NCBI GenBank assembly: GCA_003427395.1
Contig: BFEA01000585.1
Span: 741,269 to 805,268, forward strand
Source: Chara braunii
Lineage: Eukaryota > Streptophyta > Charophyceae > Charales > Characeae
DNA: 64,000 nt
Direction: 5' to 3'
The position numbers and the translations under genes were made by a program. Positions 44,326-54,699 of this stretch are shown piece by piece (positions within the stretch are counted from its first letter, which is position 1; every line of letters starts with the position of its first letter). The notes under the pieces are model-generated. The model searched no databases, had not been told where the DNA came from, and worked only from the letters and a program-made list of their open reading frames with translations.

Positions 44326-45303
44326 CGACTTAGCATCATGGTGGAGAAACGGTTTCGATGCATGAAACACGGGATATGTGCGCAAATGAGGTGGCACAAC
44401 AACTACGTATGAAGGGCCAAAGCTATCTTCGCCAATCACATCCATAACTTCCCACGGATCATAATAGAGTGGGAAAAGTTTATGTGAGATTCCCTCTTCT
44501 TTTGAAAATTCAGACATCTTGACCCAGACATAACTTCCCGCCGCAATATCTGAAGGTCGACGCTTCTTGTTTGCATGATGGATCATGGCGTGTTGTCGCT
44601 TGGTCATTGATGCAATGGCAACTTTGAGCAAGCGATCGTACTTGGCCTTGAATCCAGGCTTGTCGGTTGTTAAACCAGCTGGCTGCTCAAGGAATAGGTA
44701 GGAGAGCGGATTACGAATCTGCCAACCGTAATGCAGCCTGTTTGGTGTCATGCCGGTTGCAGAGTGGATGGAGTTGTTGTACAACCCCCTGACGGAATAC
44801 AACTCTTCATCCCATGTTTCCTGATCCGGAATGATTAAAGCGCGGAGAAGTTGGAACACACTCTGGTTGATTTCCTCAACCAAACTGTTGGCTTCGGGGT
44901 GTCGGCCATATGTCATGCATAGCTTGAGGCCAGGGAGTTGGGACGTGAAGTCTTTCCATTCAGTACTGATGAAGCGCGGGTCCCTATCACTCACGAGCGT
45001 TTTCGGGGTTCCGAACTGCAGAATGTACTTCTGTTTGAACTCACGGATCACCAATTCAGTTGGAGCATGAGATGGCAAAGGAATCAGGTTAAGAAATTTA
45101 GAGTAGCGGTCAACAATCACCATGACTTCTGAGTAGCTGTTCTTACTTACCTTTCCCATGTCGGTGAAGTCAATAGAGACAGACTCCCCGGGACCATCGG
45201 GAATGGGAAGGGGTGTAAGTAGCCCCATTGGCTTTTGTCTACATGGTTTGATTCGTTGACAAACTTTACATTCAGCCACAAACTTTTCAGCAGATCTCTT
45301 CAT
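44311..45303 (-). CDS. Element F integrase catalytic core and C-terminal region (330 codons, open)
   Basis: Reads CKVCQRIKPCRQKPMGLLTPLPIP, then SIDFTDMGKVSKNSYSEVMVIVDRYSKF (first Asp), LVSDRDPRF (second Asp), GRHPEANSLVEEINQ (Glu), and a tail with YVWVKMSEFSKEEGISHKLFPLYYDPWEV (GPY/F region, Gly changed to Asp). All three catalytic acidic residues are present and no stop interrupts 330 codons, the best preserved enzyme in the window. The zinc-finger His pair lies upstream in another frame (45,310-45,630). Confidence 0.88.
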   Translation of the reverse strand: MKRSAEKFVAECKVCQRIKPCRQKPMGLLTPLPIPDGPGESVSIDFTDMGKVSKNSYSEVMVIVDRYSKFLNLIPLPSHAPTELVIREFKQKYILQFGTPKTLVSDRDPRFISTEWKDFTSQLPGLKLCMTYGRHPEANSLVEEINQSVFQLLRALIIPDQETWDEELYSVRGLYNNSIHSATGMTPNRLHYGWQIRNPLSYLFLEQPAGLTTDKPGFKAKYDRLLKVAIASMTKRQHAMIHHANKKRRPSDIAAGSYVWVKMSEFSKEEGISHKLFPLYYDPWEVMDVIGEDSFGPSYVVVVPPHLRTYPVFHASKPFLHHDAKSFYLP

Positions 45304-45640
45304 GCCACGCTAATCAAACTGTCTCAATAGGTTTCCGTATGTCTTTGCCGTGCCGAAGTGTCCACTCCGGCCATGAGCCAAGTCCAGAAAGTGTGTGTGG
45401 AAAGGCTCATGGTTGGGCACACACAAACGGTTGTGGTTCCCGTAGCGACAAAAAACCAGTCCTCCATACTCGTGAAAATCAGGCTGACTGTTAGGATCAG
45501 CCCGCAGCTGCTCAAGGATGGGACTAAGGTGCGGATCCTTGGCAGTGTGCTCTACGAGCTCCTCCTTCAGTTTCTTTCGAAGGTCGTAGGAATTCACAAG
45601 GCAGGTCATGTACTCAGGGTGGCGAGACAATGCATCAGCA
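45304..45640 (-). pseudogene. Element F integrase N-terminal zinc-finger region
   Basis: Frame reads MSRHPEYMTCLVNSYDLRKKLKEEL (the DALSRHPEY end of RNase H) and GLVFCRYGNHNRLCVPN, then FLDLAHGRSGHFGTAKTYGNLLRQFD. The last block holds the two His of the HHCC finger; the two Cys (CKVC) are in the next frame. One stop or shift near 45,305 separates them. Confidence 0.8.
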
Positions 45641-45642
45641 AC

Positions 45643-46290
45643 TCAATTATAACAGTCGTTTTTGTGCCTTAACTCAAAGTCGAAAATGTCAATTTCATGG
45701 AACCAGCGAAGTAAGGTAGGGGACAGGGTAGTTTGCTCTTTGATCCACTTCAGAGTCTCATTATCTGATAATACTTTGAAGTGGCGTCCCAAAAGATAGT
45801 GCTTCCAATGGCCTGAAGCCATACGCAAAGCATAGAGCTCGCGCATGTAGGTGGAAGTGGCTACCTTTTCGCTGGGCATGCGTTTGCTGTAGTATTTGAG
45901 CGGCCGCAGGCCATCGCCGTCATCTTGCTTCAACACTGTGCGAATTCCATACTGGCTTGCATCTGTAGTAACTACGAATGTTAGTTTGGAATCTGCAATG
46001 CGGAGTACAGGGTAACTTACCAAAGCTTCTTTCAAAGCTTGAAAGGCGTCCTTGCATGCAGTATCCCAAGCGTAAGGAACATTCTTACTTGTTAACTGGG
46101 ACAACGGACGTGCAACAATAGAGAAGTGAGGCACAAACTTCCGGTAGTAGGACGCGAGACCAAGGAAAGAGCGCAACTCATGAATGTTTGCGGGTTGAGG
46201 CCAATTGCGTATGACCTCAACCTTGGTTGCCTCAGGTTCTAGGCCTGCAGCAGACAACCGATGCCCAAGATAGATGACGCTATCCCTCCC
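45643..46290 (-). pseudogene. Element F RT C-terminal part and RNase H
   Basis: Reads GRDSVIYLGHRLSAAGLEPEATKVEVIRNWPQP (end of RT), FLGLASYYRKFVPHFS, then LTFVVTTDASQYGIRTVLKQDDG (first catalytic Asp intact), TYMRELYALRMASGHWKHYLLGRHFKVLSDNETLKWI, and a match to the family up to FDFELRHKNDCYN. Open apart from its link to RT, where a frameshift near 46,300-46,330 breaks the gene. Confidence 0.88.
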
Positions 46291-46294
46291 AAAC

Positions 46295-46885
46295 TCAGAT
46301 TTCTCTAAAGTTGAGATGGAGTTGCGTCTTCTTGAGGATGGTGAACACTTCCTCAAGGTGCTTTATGTGTTCCTCTATGGATTTGCTGAAGATCAGTATA
46401 TCATAAAGGTATACCACCACGAACCGACCAATCTGTTCACGGAGGACCTTGTCCATGAGGCTTTGAAAGGTGGCTGGTGAGTTCGTGAGACCGAAGGGCA
46501 TTACGGTAAACTCGTAAAGCCCATCGCATGTTTTGAACGCAATCTTATGCTGGTCCGCAGGATCAGCTTCAATCTGGTGATAGCCAGACTTGAGGTCGAT
46601 CTTGGAGAAGACCTTGCACTCACCTGCAGCATCAAGCAAGTCATCTATGTGAGGCAATGGATAGGCATTCTTTCTTGTGATGTGGTTTAGACTGTGATAG
46701 TCAATACACATGCGGAGCTTGCCTCCTTTCTTCGGGACAAACAAAACAGAGGCACCTAATTCAGACTCACTGGGCTTGATCCAACCCTTGTCAATCATTT
46801 CATCAATCTGTCGTCGGAGTTCCTCCAACTCGCCGGATCCCATTCGGTATACGCAGCCCTTCAAAGGAACAACACCTTCGACCAA
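46295..46885 (-). pseudogene. Element F reverse transcriptase
   Basis: [105 protein letters not shown]. The YxDD box is YLYD: the first catalytic Asp is Tyr, a single-base change that would kill polymerase activity. The rest of the domain is intact and in one frame. Confidence 0.92.
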
Positions 46886-47013
46886 CTCGATGGTGTGTCG
46901 GAACGATCACGTGGGAACTCCACGTGGTTTGGCCAGAACTTCTGGGAACCGATCAAGTAGGTTTTGGATGTTTGTTGGGACCGGTGGGGGTGAAGGGTCA
47001 ACAAAAGGGTCAC

Positions 47014-47865
47014 CTAGATCAGGTCGTAGATTGCGAATAGAGGCAACCGAATATGAAGTAGAATCATTTGGATTAGGGGTTGGTAAAGAAGTAGAAGGGG
47101 TAAAAGTAGAATCACTAAACAAAGTAGTATTGGTATTATAGCCGCAAAAGTAGATGGTACACGAGTAAGGCGAACAAAGGCAACATACAATTGTTCATCC
47201 TCTTTGTGCTTGCGCCATTTCCTGCAGAATTGCATGGCATTAAGAAAAGTCACTGGGGACTCGTGCTTCTCATCAAAGAGGATGGGAAGCTCGTTCTCTT
47301 GAGCATCTTTGACCATGAAAAGTGACTTCTTCCACTTGGTCCATTCGCATTGGGACTGCAGCCAGCCCAAGCCAAGGACAACGTTGAAGGGACACTTGTT
47401 TAAGACATAGAAGTTCAAAGCGTGGGTGGCGGTTTTGTCCTTGTCAAAGGTAGTGCGCACACCTTTGACTGCATGCGTAGAGGAGACAACTTCCTTGTTG
47501 CCTACTTGGGTCCGGCAAGGGTTCTGCAAAGCCACTTGCTTCATTCCCAATCCCACTTTGCGTATCCCGTGTGGTGACATAAAGTTAGTAGTTGCACCAC
47601 AATCAATCAAGACACTGAGATAGCGGTGGTTTATGAGAAGTTTGAAAAAGAGCAGCTTCACTGTCCTTTGGGCACGCTGTTGTTTTGTCGCAGCCCAATG
47701 CTCCAAGTGGTAGTGGAAATCAACCGTCTCAGACTCCTCCCAAGGCTCGACATACAAAGCATAACACACTTCAGCCTTGGAATCAGCAGATGATTGGGCT
47801 TCAAGGGAGGGTTGCTGATTTGCATCAGATTCAGTCTCCCTTGCTGTAGAGGATGCCGATGTCAA
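47014..47865 (-). pseudogene. Element F protease and linker
   Basis: Minus frame with RYLSVLIDCGATTNFMSPHGIRKVGLG at the active site (DCGA where the family has DSGA or DTGA) and CPFNVVLGLGWLQSQCEW (ILG-x-DW block with Asp changed to Gly). The frame opens without an ATG, overlapping the end of the gag frame in another phase, as when Pol is made by frameshifting. The linker to RT (46,886-47,100) is frame-shifted. Confidence 0.8.
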
Positions 47866-48041
47866 CTCTACGCCCGGTTTTGGTTTCCCTGCAGCCTATA
47901 ACAATCTTGTACTTTATGGTTTGGTTTCTGGCAATGCAGGCATACCCCCTTCTTGAGCCTAACCCTCCAATCATTTTTAGTGATCCGAAGGTCAACCCAT
48001 GGTTTAGTGGCTGCATTCTCGAGTTCCGCTAGGATTTTGAC
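47866..48041 (-). pseudogene. Element F nucleocapsid (CCHC), beyond an in-frame TGA
   Basis: In the same frame as the gag ORF but after its TGA stop (48,039-48,041) come KILAELENAATKPW and CLHCQKPNHKVQDC (47,901-47,942), an exact C-x2-C-x4-H-x4-C knuckle. The frame then ends TAG. So gag is complete apart from one stop codon. Confidence 0.85.
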
Positions 48042-49532
48042 TCACTTGGGAAGTTGGACATAGTTCTTCCCTGAATTTCGGGTCGGTCCCTTTACATTGG
48101 CAGACTTTTTAAAGGCATTTAATTTTTCCTCTTCATTATTCACATCAGAGTCATGGACTGAAGAGTAGGCTATGTCAGGGTCCTCTTCTTGGTCGTCACC
48201 AAGAGTGGGGTCGTCTGCATAGGCCTCCTCATCGGCCTCCAACAGGTCATGCACAGCAAAACGGTTGCTGCCTCTGAACCGCCTGCCGCCAATAGGCTTT
48301 TTGCTGCCTGTTGTGGTAATGAGGTCTTGTGCCTCAAGGCTGACCACATCCTGCATGAGGGAAAACCAGTCTGTGTAACCAATGAGCTCTTTGCCTAGGC
48401 GATGCATGTAGGTAGTGGGAACCGTTCCTTTCACAACATCCACGCATGATTGTGCAGTCATTTCCAGTCCTAGAGTAGCAAAAAGTTTGCTGACAAACAA
48501 CTGTAAATTATGCATGGTGTCCGTCCAGTTGCTGCGCTTGAGATCATAAGGTCTCTTTCGGGTTCTTGCGGCAACATGTGGATCCTTAAATTGTTTGATA
48601 AGGATCTCCTCTAGCGTGGCTATGGGTGTGGCTTTGAGCCACTGTGTCAGATTGATCTTAGTGTACCCGGTTTGCGTAGCTTGGACTTCTAAGAAGCCTC
48701 GTATGGCGGGCTCGACGTTAGTCCCCATGATCAAGGACTGACTCACTGGTTGAGTTCCCAACACCTCGAAGTAAGCTCTCATGGAGCTGCTCCAAGACTC
48801 AATGTCTTGTTTGTCGTCGTACTTAAACGGTATGGGAACGGCCTTCCTGTCCACATAGGGACTGTTGTAGCCGGCACTAGCGATTGCTGTTTTTGAACTC
48901 GAGGCTGCAACAGCTGCATAATTTTCTGTGTCGTCACTTGCCGTAGCGGCAACAGGGTCTGCACCTACTGCAGGTCTCGATGGAACCACACTTTGAGAAG
49001 ACGTAGAGGGATGGAGAGGAGTGAGGACAATTTGGCTAGCAGCATTGGAGGCAGGAGATAGAGGAGGAGGATTAGGAGTTTCCTTTTGCAGATTTGCCAT
49101 CTGCCGCATTAGATCCTTGTGCTCTTTGGTCATTTCGGCCACTTCTGCCCGCAACCCACTTACCTCTGCCGAGAGTTTGGTGATCTGCTCATGGATGTCA
49201 TTGAGTAGGTGGCAATCTATAAGAGCACATACATATGCGACTATCTCCTTCCTGACCTTAGTGTCAGGCAAGGAGGAGACTGTTTTGAGGACAACCTCAT
49301 GGTCTGCAACAACGGTTTTCCGCTTTTCCTCTTCGACTTTCCCTTCCCTTGCCAGTGCCTTCTCGTAGAGAGTTTGGAACAATGGTTTATCCTCCTCTAC
49401 GGCTGCATCCAATTGGGACTTTAGGGCCACAAAAGCCTTTACATCGCCCATTTCCACAAGTCCCTCAAGATGGGGGTTATTACTCTCCCTTCTCTCTCTC
49501 TCTTCCTTTTGTCTGTGAGTCTCTACGGGCAT
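48042..49532 (-). CDS. Element F gag, matrix/capsid part (496 codons)
   Basis: Long intact frame beginning MPVETHRQKEERERRE. Residues about 95-165 are a probable coiled coil (EQITKLSAEVSGLRAEVAEM). A Ser/Ala/Pro-rich linker follows, then the capsid-like retrotransposon gag domain from about 240 (DDKQDIESWSSSMRAYFEVLG, then LEEILIKQFKDPHVAARTRKR, then MHRLGKELIGYTDWFSLMQDVVSLEAQDL). The acidic end (EEAYADDPTLGDDQEEDPD) precedes the stop. It would assemble the particle. Length is normal for a chromovirus gag without its nucleocapsid. Confidence 0.85.
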   Translation of the reverse strand: MPVETHRQKEERERRESNNPHLEGLVEMGDVKAFVALKSQLDAAVEEDKPLFQTLYEKALAREGKVEEEKRKTVVADHEVVLKTVSSLPDTKVRKEIVAYVCALIDCHLLNDIHEQITKLSAEVSGLRAEVAEMTKEHKDLMRQMANLQKETPNPPPLSPASNAASQIVLTPLHPSTSSQSVVPSRPAVGADPVAATASDDTENYAAVAASSSKTAIASAGYNSPYVDRKAVPIPFKYDDKQDIESWSSSMRAYFEVLGTQPVSQSLIMGTNVEPAIRGFLEVQATQTGYTKINLTQWLKATPIATLEEILIKQFKDPHVAARTRKRPYDLKRSNWTDTMHNLQLFVSKLFATLGLEMTAQSCVDVVKGTVPTTYMHRLGKELIGYTDWFSLMQDVVSLEAQDLITTTGSKKPIGGRRFRGSNRFAVHDLLEADEEAYADDPTLGDDQEEDPDIAYSSVHDSDVNNEEEKLNAFKKSANVKGPTRNSGKNYVQLPK

Positions 49533-50571
49533 AGAACTCCTAGCCGGAGCGGCATTACATTTGGACTAGAGAGCAGCAAACCAAAAAAGGAAAAACAATT
49601 TCACAGGAGAGGTCTGGTCCAGCAACACAGTCTGTTGGGACTCGGTCACGACCTACGTGGGACCCCTGGGGACCTAGTGGGACCGGGCCCAAACAAGAAG
49701 AACCCGTGGACCTGAATCTGTTAGACACTAGTCCATGCTCTTTTTGACTGAGACCCGGAGTTTATTCTTGTTGGTTAGGACACCCACTACCGCTTGGACT
49801 AAGTTTCTGCCTCTACCATCCCGAAAACGAATTTCAACTTCCGGTAGAACCTATAGACTATAGTCGTTTAGAGATGAAAAGACAAAGCACTGTAGAAGGA
49901 ATCGACATTCAAATCAAGGTACTTCGTGTCTCCATCCATCAGGTGAGTAGGTAGTTCACACAGATTTCAATCACACAATCTAGACCACAGAGGAGTAGGA
50001 AAGAAACCTAGAATAACCCCAATAGGACAATCAATACCATGCACACATACATGGGCATCCCAATGGCACGACACTTACCTGAGTGGCATGAGCTTCGAGA
50101 TGAATAGAACTCACCCCCCTCTCATGTGATCCTCCTGACCCCTTCAACGCTACCCACACTAGTGTCCTATCTCCTAGGAGGGTCTGACTCCAACACCAAA
50201 GTGCAACGCCGGGTCCCCCGTCGATGCTGGAGAACAAAGTAGCAACTCGCAGTCCGTAGATGCTGAATGGCCGCTGACCCTCAAGTTCGCCTACTTGAGG
50301 GCAGCCCTTAAGTTGCCAAGTGTTTCCTTTGAATCAGATTCCAGGTGCGAGTGCCTCTCACTGCGCATGAAGTCTCCACGAAATGTGTCGCTACCCTAAC
50401 CTCACTCTCAAGCCACCTGGTTAGGGTCAATGTCGACCCCACATGACCTAACCAGGTGGGGGCAGCTTCCCTTAGCCACGCTGCCCCACTTCCCTTACAT
50501 CCAACCCTGCCCTCAACCACTTAGGTTAGGGTTAGGGCAGCAAAGTCAACTCTCACCAGCAAGTAGAATCC
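49533..50571 (-). other. Element F leader
   Basis: Non-coding stretch between the gag start and primer site. It includes an inverted pair of CCTAACC-type motifs (50,395-50,460) and a short TTAGGGTTAGGG stretch at about 50,526. No gene seen. Confidence 0.6.
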
Positions 50572-50583
50572 GCTCTGATACCA
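50572..50583 (-). other. Element F primer-binding site, exact tRNA-iMet match
   Basis: Plus strand GCTCTGATACCA equals the 3' end of plant initiator-Met tRNA over all 12 bases. It is one base from the TGTTATG end of the LTR-like repeat. This sets F on the minus strand. Confidence 0.92.
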
Positions 50584-50584
50584 A

Positions 50585-53031
50585 TGTTATGATCCTGGCC
50601 AATTTCGAGATACACATTTTCATCAGATAATACAATGCCGCCCAATTGCAGAAAGAAATGAATGAACTGAGAGGAGAGAGAAGGTTAGAAGGAGAAGAAG
50701 AACTAAGAAAGAAGAAGATGATGAACACCAGTATAGACAAATGACGAAGCTCTTCTTCTTCGCCCAACTCTCTCTCCCTCCTTATCTCCTCCTCTCTTAT
50801 TCACACAAGAAATAATATTACAATGTTGAATGGCTGAACCAGAATCAATGTTTGAATCCCTCTTCTACTGCTGGTATCACTTGAGGTCCACCATAGCCAT
50901 GGCCGCATCCCTCACTCTTCGCTCTCATAGGCCAAGGCTATGGCAGACTACTTGGGCCTTGCCCTGCTGTGCAAAGCACAACGCAAAGCAGCTATGGCTG
51001 CTCTAGCTCAGGCCACCATGCCTGACTCCGCCTCAAAGCTTCTTGGTGTAGCTCTCCTTAGCTGGGGTCTCCCTGCTGCAGCGCCCACCAAGGTAATGAA
51101 GATGGCTGCCACCATAGCCAGGTAAGTACCTCTGGTGCTCATCCCCTTTCCTGTCCTTCTTCCTCCTCCAAGTCCTTGCTTCTTCCCCAGCAGCGCTGCT
51201 CCAGCGAGCGCTCCAACCAGTGTGTCGCCAAACTTGCACTCCCACAATGAGGCTGGGCTCTTTGCCTGGCCTGGAGATATAGCGGCCTGCTTGCCTCTCG
51301 GGCGGTGACTTCCAGGCCGCTCGGCCTCCTAAGCAACCGTACCTCCTCCCTTGCGGAGGGAAACATCATTGCAGACTCTGATATTGCTCGTACAGGCCCT
51401 AGACTCAGACTAGTACCCGCCTAGACCTAGCCTACAACTACTGGGCCTCTAAAAATGCCACTTTTGTCTTCTTCTGCGCGGCCTCCGGTACCCGGCACAT
51501 CTATCGCCTCAGGGTGTGGTACCGGCCTACCTGCTACTTGAGTGTTTCCCTGCTGCTTCAAGTGCTGCGGGCCTCTTTCCCCGCCAGTGAGTGTTTTCCC
51601 CCGCTGCAATCCTCAATGCCACAGCCGCGGTAAGTACTGGCCCTGAGGGCCCAACGAACGAACAAGTGCCCTTACGGGCCACACACACACTCAAGCCAAC
51701 CAGCACTCAGACAGACATGCAGTCCAGCAAGCGTGCACACACACAGACTAAGTAGCAAGCGGAAAACTCAGCAAGGCATTCAGTCCATGAGCAAAACTCA
51801 GAAATCCGCGGTGTGTTTCAGTCCATGTTTGGTCGGGTCATCACATCTTCTTCTTCCTTGCTGTTTTTTTTTTCCCATTCATCTTCTTCTTCTTCTTCTT
51901 CTTCTTCTTCTTCTTCTTCTTCTTCTCCTCCTTCTTCTTGTGAGGAATGAGACCTCGCAGGGCCTTATCAGACATGCACATGGTCTGGGCTGAGGCGCTC
52001 AACAAGTGTCGTGCCCGCCCTAAGTGAAGGTGGGCCTGAATATTCACCAGAGGCCATAATTTGACATTATCCATATGTGGGTACTCAGGCAGTTGCAGCA
52101 CGCCAGTTGGTTGAGTGGAAGTGGGAGCCTTCTTGTGCTGCATCGTACAGTTAGGCCCAGGCCTTGGGAGTTGCGCCTGGGCACACACACATCACAAATT
52201 GGCTACGGGCCTTCGGAAAAGCAGCATTGTCGACGTACAGTTAGGCCCAGGCCTTGGTAGTTGCGCCCGGGTCCTGGGCAAATGCAGCAAACGGCTCAAT
52301 TCTGGAAACATTGGTCGTCTCCAACTGTAAAGGGTCCAGGCCCTCACCTGCACAGCTAGGCCTGGGCGCTGGCACTGGGGCCTGACTGGAAGCTTCCCAG
52401 CTAGGCCACACGCAGCCAAACAGAGGTTGCCACTTCCGTATAGGGAAGGAGGCAGCCAGAGCCAGGTATTCTGGCCCACGCAGGCAATGCGGTCACGCTG
52501 CTGCGCTAGAGTCTGCGTGCTGCGTTGCGGCCAGGGCGCTTGCGGGGCGCATGAGAGGTGAGAGGGGCGCTGCTGGGCAGCGGAGCGCTAGCAGCCATAG
52601 CCGGGCTGCAGGGCGCAAGGGGGTTGGAGGGCAATCGGTGGTCTTCAGGAAGGAGGCAGTGTGGGTGGTCAGGGTCTGATGAGGGGAGACGAGATACGTA
52701 CCTGGTACACGAGAGAGGTCGGCTATGGTGTTGGTGTCATGTACATTGGTCTCCAAGAGTCGAAGTGAGCCTGTTTTCGTGAATACTGATGTAGGTAGGA
52801 TAGGTAAGTAGTGTAGGCTGGGCGTTGGGCGCCAGACAGAGAGGAGCAACATTGGATACTATGTTGTTGTGGCCTGAGGGCTTGAACATTGGCTCATGAC
52901 TTCATTGCATTGCTCTTATTTGGATGGAATCTCGGTGCATTTGTGCTATCTGCTGGTACACGACTACTTGGACATCTGTGTGATTTTGCAGCTCGACTTT
53001 CTGTATATCATTCCCGCTCATATTCCTTGCA
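50585..53031 (-). repeat. 2.4-kb LTR-like repeat, copy 2 (5' LTR of element F)
   Basis: Starts at TGTTATGATCC next to the F primer site and ends CCTTGCA at 53,031. It is homologous over its length to 38,687-40,843 apart from an extra segment at about 51,785-52,080. On its right side, in the opposite orientation, TGGTATCGGAGC (53,035-53,046) also resembles an initiator-Met primer site (11 of 12). Homology to copy 1 runs about 85 bp past this end. Confidence 0.7.
51880..51927. repeat. (TTC)n tract
   Basis: About 15 TTC units inside the LTR-like repeat, preceded by a T-run. Confidence 0.95.
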
Positions 53032-53034
53032 ATT

Positions 53035-53046
53035 TGGTATCGGAGC
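53035..53046 (+). other. Second primer-site-like sequence, opposite side of the repeat
   Basis: TGGTATCGGAGC, 11 of 12 to the initiator-Met site, three bases after the CA end of the repeat in plus orientation. Copy 1 has TGGTAACGGAGC in the same place (40,847). Confidence 0.6.
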
Positions 53047-53402
53047 TGGTTTGAGATCGCCACTTACCTGGCGGTGGCGACATTGTTACTTGGTGTGCTG
53101 ATGATGCTTTTGTGCAGTAAGGATACTTTGGCGCTGGCTTGTTGAGCGGGACCCAGGTAGAGGGGTGACCGCTGGAAGGTTGTGGCGACAGCGTGGGAGC
53201 TGTGGCGACAATGGATGTATGTATGATGATGAGAGCATGCTGATGTGGCATTTTGGCTGAGGCAGCACTGCATCGCGTTGTGGGTGGTACCGAAGCTACG
53301 ACCGGTCATCGAAATGCACGTCGGCTCAATTGGTGAGAAATCTGTGGTTGGGGGAAACTATCTCCAAGCACGTTGTTCCCCTACCTTATCTACGCTCGCA
53401 AT

Positions 53403-53721
53403 CTCTTCTTACCGCGAGGAAGTGCGCCCAACCTTGAGTGTCCTCTCTTTTGTGTGAGGAGTCGTGAGTGCTCTACCTTAATAGACGACNNNNNNNNNNN
53501 NNNNNNNNNNNNNNNNNNNNNNNNNNNNNNNNNNNNNNNNNNNNNNNNNNNNNNNNNNNNNNNNNNNNNNNNNNNNNNNNNNNNNNNNNNNNNNNNNNNN
53601 NNNNNNNNNNNNNNNNNNNNNNNNNNNNNNNNNNCTCTTCTTACCGCGAGGAAGTGCGCCCAACCTTGAGTGTCCTCTCTTTTGTGTGAGGAGTCGTGAG
53701 TGCTCTACCTTAATAGACGAC
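53403..53721. repeat. N gap flanked by an identical 87-bp sequence
   Basis: 53,403-53,489 and 53,635-53,721 are identical 87-mers on the two sides of a 145-N gap (53,490-53,634). This is typical of two contigs that overlap by k-1 bases but were not merged, so the gap is probably not real. ORFs across it are artefacts. Confidence 0.93.
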
Positions 53722-54440
53722 ATTCTTCCCGGTGGCGCGTCAGGCAGGAGAGGGCGGTGCCTCTGAAGGGCCCTGGTCGAAGCACAGGTCACGGTCACCA
53801 TGCCAACCCATGGGAGTAGTACACGCAGGTCATGCTGCTTAAGGCTCGTTGCTGCGCTTATAGAAGGGGTGTGCGAACTGACCAGTCCTATGCAGATGCT
53901 CTCCAGACTGTCTATAAATATTTCTGGCGGGGGTCTGAAGTGTCCACTAGCTATGATCGCCATCCTGATTGCAACGTTGAATAATTCCCAAGGACCGTGG
54001 GGGCGGTCCTTAAACTGCCTCTTGATCAGCCAGATCAGTCGGACGTAAGGCTCGTTGCACGCGAGGATAAAGAGTGGGCAGTTCTGGTCATAAGCATACG
54101 CCCTGGGCACAGGGGTGGGCCGCTAATGCACACCTTAGACAATGCCGCTTGATGATGCCTACGGGCACGTTGGACACAGGGGAGGAAGATTCCAATTGAG
54201 ACAACTGGAAAACACAACTACACCCATTGTGCATACATCTTCTCACATAGTTTGTTATTATTTTGATCAGTTGGTTGAGAGACTGCTAACACCTCACAGA
54301 CAGCCTAGACTATAACTGTAGTGGTCTACCATAGCCAGTTCTCTTCGAAGCTGCTGTAAGAGAACTAATCGAAGTAGATTTAGATTATGTGTACAGTCTG
54401 CGTGAATGTTGTTGATACCGCTTGAAACACATTTGGATAT
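53722..54440. other. No gene recognised
   Basis: Mixed sequence between the gap and the TTTA repeat. Small ORFs on both strands show no domain. Confidence 0.4.
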
Positions 54441-54445
54441 TATTT

Positions 54446-54453
54446 TTATTTGT

Positions 54454-54492
<39 letters not shown>

Positions 54493-54537
54493 TTTTATTT
54501 ATTTATTTTATTTATTTTATTTATTTTATTTATTTTT
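54446..54537. repeat. (TTTA)n microsatellite
   Basis: About 22 TTTA/TTTTA units. The reading frame through it gives a Leu/Ile/Tyr/Phe-rich peptide that is spurious. Confidence 0.97.
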
Positions 54538-54699
54538 TAGAACCGGCCAGACGCATGTTGCGGTATGTTCCAGAGTGGACTCTAGTGCAGACATCGTTTG
54601 CCTAGCCTATGAGTGGATCAAAAGGTGGTGAAGGTACGGCTGAGGACAGAAGGCAAACTTGGCGTGATATGTGTAGGGTACCTATAGTGTTTTAGGTCC

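Larger units (their letters stand above)
43840..53031 (-). mobile_element. Ty3/gypsy element F
   Basis: Minus-strand order from the right: LTR-like repeat copy 2, exact initiator-Met primer site (50,572), leader, gag, nucleocapsid, protease, RT, RNase H, integrase, chromodomain tail. No LTR is seen at the left end, where it meets element G. It has the fewest breaks of all elements here: one TGA in gag, a few frame changes in pol, and three active-site substitutions. Confidence 0.8.

Noticed and set aside
50520-50540. Telomere-like TTAGGGTTAGGG
   Set aside because: Only two units and of a type not usual for plants, inside a retrotransposon leader; no array.
53478-54110. 210-codon minus-strand ORF
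   Set aside because: Half of it crosses the 145-N gap and a duplicated contig end; no domain.
54422-54631. Short hydrophobic ORF resembling a membrane peptide
   Set aside because: Encoded by the TTTA microsatellite.
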